In this document: in pieces, positions 8,885 to 17,352 of the stretch
Numbering within the stretch: position 1 is the stretch's first letter
How the letters are laid out: every line of letters begins with the position of its first letter
NCBI GenBank assembly: GCA_024811115.1
Contig: JAKOGH010000033.1
Coordinates: 1 to 26,798 of the forward strand
Length of the DNA stretch: 26,798 nucleotides
Source: Terana coerulea
Taxonomy: Eukaryota; Basidiomycota; Agaricomycetes; Polyporales; Phanerochaetaceae
Reading direction: 5' to 3'
Translations under genes and position numbers: made by a program
The notes under the pieces: model-generated
The model's database searches: none
Seen by the model: only the letters and a program-made list of their open reading frames with translations
Told to the model about the DNA's origin: nothing

Positions 8885-11800
8885 ATGTTCTCCCCGTCCT
8901 CGCAGGCCTCGTCCTGCTCTCCACCGTCGTCGCGCGCCAACCGTCCCAGCTGCAGCGCGATGTGCTGCCCCACCACTTTGCGCGCGCGGACACCCCGCAC
9001 TCGCTCAACGTCTCGTCCTGCTCTGGTGCGTCCTCACCCGCACGCGCCCGAAAGCGTTCTCACTTTCGCCCCCAGGATACACGTTGAATGGGCTCCAGGA
9101 CACCAAGACCGGCGTGAAGGCGCACCTGAGCCTCGCCGGCGACGCTTGCAACGCGTTTGGCAAGGACATCGCCAACCTGACGCTCGAGGTCACTTACGAT
9201 TCCGACACGAGGTGCGCCGCGCCCCGTCTCTTCCTCCGGGGACGCGACTGACCCGCCTGCAGATTACACGTCAACATCTACGACACCGCGAACGCCCAGT
9301 TTACGATCCCGAAGTCCGTCCTCGCCCTCCCCGGCGCGCCGAACGCGATCCACAAGAACTCGTCCGACCTCGTCTTCAACTACGACCCCGCGCCCTTCGC
9401 GTTCTGGATCACGCGCCGCTCCGCGCCCGCCGCGACGCCGCTGTTCGACACGCGTGCCGCGTCCCTGCCGCCGACGCCGATCGCGCCCGTCATGCCGGCG
9501 GACAACAGCACCGCGCTCGACGGCTTCCCGCTCGTGTTCGAGGACCAGTACCTGCAGCTCACGTCGGCGCTGCCGCTTGGCGCCAATGTGTATGGGCTGG
9601 GTGAGGTCGTCGCCAGCAGCGGGTTCCGCCGCGACGTCGGCACGGACGGCGGCGTCGGCTCCATCCAGACCATGTGGGCGCGCGACATCGCCGACCCCAT
9701 CGACGAGAACGTGTACGTCCACTGTCTTGTTTTTGTCGTTCTGAACGCGAACTCACCCCGCCGTCGCCAGCTACGGCTCGCACGCGTTTTACCTCGAGCA
9801 CCGCCTCGACGACGCCACGCAGAAGTCGCAGACGCACGGCGTCTTCCTCTACAACGCCGCGGGCTCCGACATCTTGCTGCTCACGCCGCCCAGCTCGAAC
9901 GTATCCCTCATCGAATACCGCCTGCTCGGCGGCACGCTCGACTTCTACTTCTTCTCGGGCCCGAGCCCGCAGAAGGTGATCGAGCAGTACGGCGCGCTCG
10001 TCGGGCTGCCGACGTGGCAGCCCGCGTGGGGCTTCGGCTTCCACCTCTGCCGCTGGGGCTTCACGAACATCAACGAGACGAAGGAGGCGGTGCGGAGGAT
10101 GAAGGAGGCGAATATCCCGCTTGAGAGTATGTCACAGTGCTTTCGTGTGCGCAGGAGACGACGCTCACGACGTGCTTCGCAGCGATCTGGAACGACATTG
10201 ACCTGTACCATGCCGTCCGTGACTTTACGTCGGACCCCACCTCGTTCCCCGCCGAGGAGATGCGGTCGTTCATCCGCGAGCTGGTGAGTGCCCCGTTCCC
10301 GCACAGTGCACCCGCGGCTGACGCGATGCCCAGGCCGCCAACAACCAACACTACATCCCCATCGTCGACGCCGCCGTCCCCAAACAAGTCAACGCGACCG
10401 ACATCGTACGTTCTTCCCCACACCCACTCGTCCCGCCACGCCACTAACCCGTGCGCACAGTACGACCCCTACACGCGCGGCACCGAGCTCGACGCGTTCA
10501 TCAAGAACCCCGACGGGACCGAGTACGTCGGCCAGGTCTGGCCCGGCTACACCGTCTTCCCGGATTGGTTCGGCAAGCACACGCAGACGTTCTGGACGGA
10601 GGCGCTCAAGAACTGGACGGACCTCGGGATCGAGTTCTCCGGGATCTGGCTCGACATGAACGAGGCGTCCTCGTTCTGTGACGGCTCTTGGTGCGCACGC
10701 GCGTTTTTGGTTCAAGGATGATAAGGATGCTGATTGTGGGTAATGGGATGTAGTGGTACCGGCGCGGACTTGTCGAACACGAGCGTGCCGTTCATCCTCC
10801 CCGGCAAGCCAGGAAACCCGATACTTGACTACCCCGAAGGGTGAGCTCTCACTCTCCCTACCCAGTCCACGCCCACTGACTGACTTCGGCAGGTACAACC
10901 TCACCATCTCGGGCCCGAGCGGCAACATCACCGTCAACGGCACATTGACCTTCGGCGCCGGCGACGCCAGCACCAGCACACTCACCAAGCGCGGCGTCGG
11001 CGCGGGCAAGCAGTCCGACGTCGACCTCAACACGCCGCCGTACGCGATCCACAACGGCAACGGCCGGCTGTCGCTCCACGCGCTCGCGACGAACGCGACG
11101 CACGCGGGCGGGCTCGCCGAGCTCGACGTGCACAACCTGTGGGGGCTCATGGAGGAGAAGGCGACGCACCTCGCGCTGAACGCGATCCAGCCGGGGAAAC
11201 GCCCCTTCATCATCGCGCGCAGCACGTTCCCGAGCAGCGGCACGTGGGCGGGGCACTGGCTCGGCGACAACTTCAGCAAGTGGCAGTACATGCACTTCTC
11301 GATCCAGGGCGCGCTGCAGTTCCAGATCTTCCAGATCCCGTTCGTCGGCGCGGACACGTGCGGGTTCAATGGAAACAGCGATGAGGAGCTGTGCAATCGG
11401 TGGATGCAGCTGAGCGCGTTCATGCCGTTTTACCGGAACCATAATATTCTGGGCGCGATTCCGCAGGAGCCGTATGTGTGGGACAGCGTCGCGGAGGCGT
11501 CGCGCACGGCGATCAGCCTGCGCTACGCGCTGCTGCCGTACTGGGTGAGTCTCCCCCTCTTCTTTCGTTGGTGCGAAGGGCTGAATGATGGGGTGTAGTA
11601 CACGCTGTACGCGAACGCGTCGACGACGGGCGCGCCGCCGCTGCGCGCGCTGTGGTACGAGTTCCCGGACGAGCCGGAGCTGTTTGGTGTCGACCAGCAG
11701 TACCTCGTCGGCCGCGACCTGCTGATCACGCCCGTCCTGACCCCGAACGTCACCACCGTCGACGGCATCTTCCCCGGCCGCGGCAACACGACGTGGCGCG

Positions 11801-12282
11801 ACTGGTACACGCACGACGCCGTCGCGAACGCGACCGTCGGCGCGAACACGACCCTCGCCGCGCCGCTCGGGCACATCAACGTGCACGTGCGTGACGGCGC
11901 CGCCATCCTGCTGCACACGACGCCCGGGTACACCATCACCGACACGCTCGCGAGCCCGTACGAACTCCTGGTGTCCCAGGCCGCGGACGGCTCGGCATTT
12001 GGTACGGCGTACTTCGACGACGGCGAGAGCGTCCCGCCGACGCCGCACCGCGGCGTGTCCTTCCACGCCACCAAGGGCTCCCTCAAGATCTCCGGCACCG
12101 GCTCCTTCCATGTGGCCCAGAAGCTCGAGACCGTCACGATTCTTGGTACCACGAAGCCGAGCACGGTGACCGTGCAGGGCAAGGCGGTGAAGAGCTGGAC
12201 GTACGCGGCCGCGCAGCAGAAGCTGGTGGTGAGCGGGCTGAAGGTGGACTTCAACGGCGCGGCGAGTCTGGAGTGGAAGTAG
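8885..12282 (+). CDS. secreted GH31 alpha-glucosidase, 10 exons
   Basis: Exons: 8885-9025, 9076-9211, 9263-9712, 9771-10126, 10183-10283, 10334-10405, 10461-10690, 10754-10840, 10893-11544, 11599-12282. They total about 969 residues if one C missing from the run 8892-8895 is restored. The restored start then reads MFSPVLAGLVLLSTVVA, a clear signal peptide; without it no ATG exists in frame. The enzyme releases glucose from maltose and starch fragments outside the cell. Visible signatures are WLDMNE (nucleophile Asp near residue 484), HWLGDN (acid/base Asp near 650), and the second family signature GADTCGFNGNSDEELC. The cysteine pair in FCDGSCGTG and the variable insert near residues 540-590 fit fungal family members. 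Many NxS/T sites (NVSS, NATH, NVTT) fit secretion. All introns are 47-63 nt GT-AG. Confidence 0.93.
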
Positions 12283-13086
12283 GGTGTAAATTTATTTGTT
12301 TAATGTCTTATAATGCTGTGTACGATTGCTTGCTTGCTTGGAAGGAAAATACCATCTCATTCGTCATCGTTTCGTCTGCGGCGCTCGTGTACCTATACGC
12401 CTCTCGCACACCGCAGTCGATGTGAGACGAGGACCAAATATATGCGCAGGCCGGGAGGCAGGCGTGTGCCGGAGCCATGCATGGCTGCCCCGGCCAATTG
12501 CACATTGAGCTCCCGTTGATGGCTCACGGCTAAAGTTCAAGCGCCGATATCTTTGAAACCCAGTTTTAGCCTAAACACCTTGAAGAGCACGCACGTCCGA
12601 GTTCTCTGGGTTGCCGAGCTCTGGGTGGCATGCTGCACTATGTTCCCCAATCACTCACATGCGAACTTTGGCCCTCAGGCCTCATCCAGTTATAATTGGT
12701 GCACACACATACCGTTACAACTATATATATGGGCGTTGATAGGCTAAGGGCCTGCTGCGAGACTTACAGTTGTTAGGTGCTGCTGCGGTACATATGTCGA
12801 ATATGCCGGTCATGCACCGCCCTGCAGATTGCACGCTGCCTAGGTGTGCTTCTAAGTTCCTTAGCTCACGCGTTTGCTAACAACATTACCGGGTGGAGCT
12901 GTGGGAACGGGTACTCAGAATCGTGGGTCGTGTTGCACATGGAGATTCCACGGCTCTGCCTATGAGTACTCATGGGTCGCCTGGACTCGCGCAGCTTCAC
13001 ACCTCAACGACTGGTTCTCATATTGAGCACTCAGCCTGACTGCCTTCCGGTGCTCACGAATTGGCCGTGACGTTGCACAGCGAGCG
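12283..13086. other. intergenic: GH31 3' flank and zinc-finger gene upstream region
   Basis: Bases 12283-12440 are probably GH31 3' UTR and flank; a decayed copy of this stretch is found at 16888-17023. Further on there is a TATATATA at 12723-12730 but no supported gene. The short frames here show no motif. Confidence 0.45.
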
Positions 13087-15280
13087 ATGGCAGGGGTTCC
13101 TGACTATGAGATTTACGCTCGGTAAGTGTGTCGACATCTGATGTATTTCTGGCCTAAACACACGATGACTAGGTGTATGAAGAGCCTAGGGTACGGTATC
13201 CCTTTGTGGTACGCCTCATCGTAACTATCACGCATGTGCTCAAGCTGAAAGAAACTTCCTTAGGGATCCCGCACCTCATTTCGAGCCAGTTAGGGTCGCA
13301 GACGTTGGGTACATACAGGAAGGTGGTTTCCAATTACTATTCAACGCAGCAGATTCTCTGGGAACCCGTGTACTCGGGCAAGATGTTCCCGAAGACTTCA
13401 TTCCACTGCGAGTCGGACGAACACTCCATAATATACGTAAAACAAGAGTCGAGCGCTCGGCACATGTCGAGGCTTTGGGCGCTAAAGGGAGTATTTCGCT
13501 CGCTCCGAAGTAAGCCGGTCTGTGCTCGGCTTTCCAATGTCATCTCATGTATGGGGTGTATAAAGGCCGTTTGACGTACTCTCAGCTAGTGCAAGCTACA
13601 ACTTCGCATCGGCAAGCACGGAAGGAGCCATTCTGATTACCAAGGAGGATACCCAATGCACCCGAGCCCAGCAGATCAAGCGCTTCAAGCAGTACATTCT
13701 CATCCATCACAAGTCATGGCTCAAATTCGCCCGCGAGCATGGACACGACATCGACGGCGCCGAGCAGCTGCTGCTCGTCACTGGCGCAGATCTCACCGCA
13801 GACTTCTCAATGCTGGTCTTTACCCAGAACCAGCGAGAACGGCGCGTTCGCTTCGACGTCGACGCGGCGAATATTGCAAGCCTCTCAGCGTCTTGGGGAC
13901 TGCCAGTTCCCACGCATGCACGAGAACTGGGGGCGCCAGAATCACTACGGCTCCGACAGCCATTCGGCTTTACCTGACGACACCAATGTCTTCGACCAGT
14001 GCGTTTTCATCAAAGCCTTACGGGCCTTCTACCGCATGCGCGTCCTTCTGCCCAAAGCCATCAAAGCTTCCGCGGAGCCGCAAGATCCAGAACATCCTCC
14101 CGACGACCATTCCTTTCAAATGCCTTTGTTAGCTGCCTCTCTGACAGACGGAGGTATGTCCTATGTACATACACGTTGGATGGTTGTGACTGAAAGTGGC
14201 GCCAGATTTCTCCGACGTGCAAGATGCCAATGGCCGTTACAGTGAATCAATCCCACTTGTAGTGTCTGACATCGCACCAGTGAGTGTCGCGTTGGATTCG
14301 TATTCGTAGTGTCACCAACACAGTGGCTCTAGTTCACAGACCCTCTCATGCCTTTAGCGTTTGACATCTTCCATGTATGTTCTCGGTCGCTTTGCCTCAA
14401 CTTACGTTCTTCTGTTAACATCCTCATTTCCAATAGAATACGAGCGCGCAGGCTGTCATCCTGCACGACGATGACCTTATGAGGGATCCTGGTATGATAG
14501 CGCCATGGGAAGGTTCTTCGCGTAAGTCTTAGTATTTTTATCGGCCCTCACCACTGATAGCATTGTAGTATGGGCATATACGGACGGTGAAGGCAGTGAT
14601 GATGTACTCAACACTGAATACGCTGAGAGTGAGTGCAGGACGAGTGAACCAGGCAATCAGGATGGACAATACTCCGGAAACAGAATGACATCCGAAGCTG
14701 CATCCTCCCGACACGCGGGTGCAGTGACCGCGCCGCCAATTTTTCAAGCCCAGTCCTCCCTAACGACAGTTTGTATATGCCTGTATGTGTCGTCTAAGTA
14801 GAAGCGGAGACATTCTTGCTCACCGTGTTCCGTTAAACCAGCTCTCTCAAGACTCAGAGTTGATATGGGCTCATTCGAGTGCCCCGACCGCTTTCTCCTC
14901 CAGTCAAGAGCCACCGCAGGACGGCACGTCGGGTCGAAGCTCGGAAGCGCTCGCAACTCCGCCACTCGTGGCTTCACTTCAGCAAGCCAAGTGGGAATGC
15001 AGTTTCTGTGGGAAGATCTTCAAACGGCAAGTGACTCTGTGCATCGCGCACTCCTCGTGTAACTGACACGACTTCAGGCCGACCAGCCTCGAGTCACACG
15101 TGAGAACACACACGGGAGAACGACGTACGTTCCTCACTGCTTCTGAACGTAGCGGATTGGCTAAAATGTCTGGGTACAGCGTTTGTTTGTCCGGAAGAAG
15201 GCTGCGGACGGTCGTTCTCTGGGAACTCCAACATGCGCAGACATGCGCGGTCGCATAACACTGCGGAACCCAAGAGATAA
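13087..15280 (+). CDS. basidiomycete-type N-terminal domain plus two C2H2 zinc fingers; C-terminus cut off by transposon
   Basis: Exons: 13087-13121, 13173-13208, 13264-13509, 13590-14153, 14206-14279, 14333-14374, 14437-14521, 14569-14768, 14842-15026, 15078-15124, then 15180 onward. Early residues (GYGIPLWDPAPHFEPVRV, DVGYIQEGGFQLLFNAAD) and then EGAILI and LLLVTGADLTADFSML match, from memory, a large unnamed basidiomycete protein family. The C-terminus has two C2H2 fingers: CSFCGKIFKR joined across an intron to PTSLESHVRTH, and CPEEGCGRSFSGNSNMRRH. This suggests a DNA-binding regulator. One extra G in the run 13895-13898 must be removed. The intron at 15027 uses a GC donor. A transposon inserted after the last His (15256-15258) supplies a new TAA stop at 15278-15280, so 47 native residues are lost. 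The 14769-14841 intron is my best choice but not the only one. Confidence 0.72.
15027..15077 (+). other. GC-AG intron inside the first zinc finger
   Basis: Splicing AAACG|GCAAGT to ...TTCAG|GCCG joins the two halves of a C2H2 finger perfectly. The nearby GT at 15031 would put the helix TSLESHVRTH out of frame. GC-AG introns with GCAAGT donors are a known minor class. Confidence 0.7.
15256..15258. repeat. target site duplication TAA, left copy
   Basis: TAA directly before the element's first base (CACTG...). The same triplet follows the element's last base at 16610-16612. Confidence 0.75.
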
Positions 15281-15929
15281 ATCCGGGATTTATGGTGTAA
15301 ACACGTGGTGGTCTGAAACAAAATGGCCGGCATAAGTCACGCGCATTAATTAGATATTCCTTTTGGATATATCCCTTAAATGAATGCGTAAATCTACCCG
15401 ACTAACTCTATATCCTTCCCAATAACTCACAGAGCTTTATTCTGAGAATAAATCCCTTATATCTCGTAGCTTTTCTGTGGATTTATAATGGGCACATTAC
15501 TTGTAGGCAACAAGATAAATTGACTAGATAAATAAAAAACAAGTCGCATATGTATCCAGCATGAACGAGGTGGAGGTCTTTAGAATATGTCTGCGGATTT
15601 ATTGTGGTGATATATTCCACCTAACGCAGTGAGAGATATTGAGAACATATGGTTGACATGAGTTAGATAAAGAATGCAGATATATTCATTATAAATCATG
15701 TACCACATATCTCCAGGATAAACCAGCAGGACCTCAGACACTTAGAAACAAAGATGTCTGCAGAAGATAGTAGTTAGTCGCATGCAACATAAGCCTTTGA
15801 CTATGGACACTAAACACACAATGTGCATTGGTAGATTCACATACAATTGCAAATCTAGTGAGGGCTATCAACTTTTGTATACTTTGCACAATGGCGGTGT
15901 ATTTATAGAACTTTGTTGCCCAAGTTAAC
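15259..15929 (+). repeat. left arm of the fold-back element
   Basis: Matches the reverse complement of 16024-16609 through its length, from CACTGCGGAACCC to GCCCAAGTTAAC, except for a left-only segment at about 15445-15551. Confidence 0.85.
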
Positions 15930-16023
15930 GACCTCGGCCAGATTGCACTGTTTTGACATTGGCTAGCGTTAGCATCATTAGTCAGAGTCCCCATAGGGCA
16001 TAAACATGTAAGTGCTGACTATG

Positions 16024-16609
16024 GTTAACTTGGGCAGCGAAGTTCTACGAATACCCCGCCATTGTGCAATATATGCAAAAGTTCAAGATAGTCCTTACTG
16101 GATTTGCAGTTGTATCTGAATATACCAATGTGCATACTAGTAAGTTTGTTGTTAGTAATCAAAAGTCTCATATTGAATGAGTCTATGTTTAACTACTACA
16201 TTCAGCAGACATCTATGTTTCTAAGTGTCCGAGGTCCTGCTGGATTTATCCTGGAGATATGTGGTACGTGATTTATGATGAATATATCTGCATTCTTTAT
16301 CTTACTTATGTCAACTGTGTGTCCTTGATATCTCTCACTAAGTTAGGTGGAATATATTGCCACAATAAATCCTGTGGATGTATTTTGAAGACCTCTGTTT
16401 ATTTCATGCTGGATACAAGAGTAAAGCTCTGTGAGTTATCAGGGAAGGATACAGAGTTAGGTGCGCAGATTTATGTGTTCATTTAAGTTGTATATCTCCT
16501 GAAATGGAATATTTAATCAATCCGCGTGACTTATGCTGGCCATTTTGTTTCAGACTCCCACGTGTTGACACAATAAATCCCCAGGATTTATCTCTTGGGT
16601 TCCGCAGTG
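16024..16609 (-). repeat. right arm of the fold-back element
   Basis: Inverted partner of the left arm. It starts GTTAACTTGGGC and ends GGGTTCCGCAGTG. Confidence 0.85.
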
Positions 16610-16612
16610 TAA
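16610..16612. repeat. target site duplication TAA, right copy
   Basis: Directly follows the right terminus ...CCGCAGTG and equals the triplet at 15256-15258. Confidence 0.75.
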
Positions 16613-16754
16613 TCGTAACCACGAGCAATCAACGGAGCCAGAGGCGATTCCGCCATCGCGGCCTGAAGGCCTGACGACTGATACGAATACTGAAGAGGAG
16701 GCCAGACATTGGATAGGCGAGCGCATGTATCCTTCGGGCCATGCCGCGGCATAA
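16613..16754 (+). pseudogene. severed 3' end of the zinc-finger gene
   Basis: If the element and one TAA copy are removed, CAT AA from 15254-15258 joins T at 16613 and the frame runs on without a stop (Asn-Arg-Asn-His, then EQSTEPEAIPPSRPEGL). The new tail is acidic and ends GERMYPSGHAAA at a TAA (16752-16754). The whole rebuilt gene is then 1734 nt, divisible by three (577 residues), once the extra G is removed. That is strong support that this was the native C-terminus. It is now untranslated unless the element is spliced out or excised. Confidence 0.75.
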
Positions 16755-16796
16755 TTCACGTCAATTCAGTACAGATAATTTAAGCTTAGGATCTTT

Positions 16797-17023
16797 GAGC
16801 TGGACGTACGCTGCAGCGCAGTAGAAACTTGTAGTGAGCGACTTGAAGGTGAATTTTAACGGCGAAGCAAGCGCAGAGTGGAAGTAGGATGTAAATTTAT
16901 CTGCTTGACGTCTAATGCTGTATATGATTGCTTCCTTGCTTCGAAATACTATGTCATTCGTCATCAGTCGTCTGCGACGTTTGCATGAACACTTCTTATG
17001 CCCAATTCTATGTAAAACGAGAA
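16797..17023 (+). pseudogene. duplicated, decayed 3' end of the GH31 gene
   Basis: Bases 16798-16887 align without gaps to the last 30 codons of the alpha-glucosidase (12193-12282): both read SWTYAAAQ at the start and end EWK-stop. The copy has an in-frame TAG at 16822-16824 where the gene has CAG. Similarity continues through the 3' flank (GTAAATTTAT, ATTGCTTGCTTG-like and TCATTCGTCATC blocks) to about 17023. Many differences are C-to-T or G-to-A. Nothing upstream of 16797 matches, so only the tail was copied or has survived. It lies 42 bases after the native stop of the zinc-finger gene. Confidence 0.85.
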
Positions 17024-17352
17024 CCACGTTCCTGTGAACGGGCGCCGAAAATGATCCAAAATCCAGAAAGGAGTCGCGCAGCTCAGATTCAATAAATCAT
17101 GGCATTTCTTTCTATTCAACTCTTCCAACATACTCCACAGGATGGAAGAGCCTCATGGGCTTTCGAGGGCCGGCCGCAAGCGAATATCCCCACCGTTGCG
17201 TCGCTCGTGCTCTCTATGGATCGACGCAAATACGATAACCCTTCTCTCCATCTCCCATCCGCTTCCCATATTCACCCGCGCCTCCCTCTCGTGACCTTTC
17301 ACGGCAGACGACGTGTCCTCTAACACCTCGCACGGCTAGCTCCCGCCTGCTC
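17024..17352. other. intergenic, between the GH31 tail copy and the DUF6535 gene end
   Basis: No supported gene. It is probably 3' flank of the minus-strand gene that ends at 17353. Confidence 0.4.

Larger units (their letters stand above)
15259..16609. mobile_element. fold-back CACTA-like non-autonomous transposon
   Basis: The ends are CACTGCGGAACCC... and its exact reverse complement. The flanking TAA is duplicated (3 bp). CACTA/CACTG termini with 3-bp duplications are the hallmark of the CACTA (EnSpm) superfamily. Almost the whole element is one inverted repeat: arms 15259-15929 and 16024-16609, around a 94-base loop. A GGATTTAT-type motif recurs through the arms, as subterminal repeats do in this superfamily. 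No transposase-sized frame is present, so movement would need an enzyme supplied elsewhere. It interrupts the last exon of the zinc-finger gene. The arms differ by many point changes and by an extra stretch of about 0.1 kb in the left arm (15445-15551), so the element is not brand new. Confidence 0.85.

Noticed and set aside
10389..11423. 344-residue minus-strand frame
   Set aside because: Also antisense to GH31 exons and introns. No domain, and it overlaps conserved plus-strand coding sequence.
10858..12111. 417-residue open frame on the minus strand
   Set aside because: It lies antisense to the GH31 exons and is an Arg/Val-rich shadow of GC-rich codons on the plus strand. The plus strand has catalytic motifs and splice sites; this frame has none.
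15259..16609. Native hairpin regulatory RNA or virus-like inverted repeat
   Set aside because: The 3-bp duplication and CACTG termini identify it as a transposon insertion, and the flanking gene frame rejoins without it.
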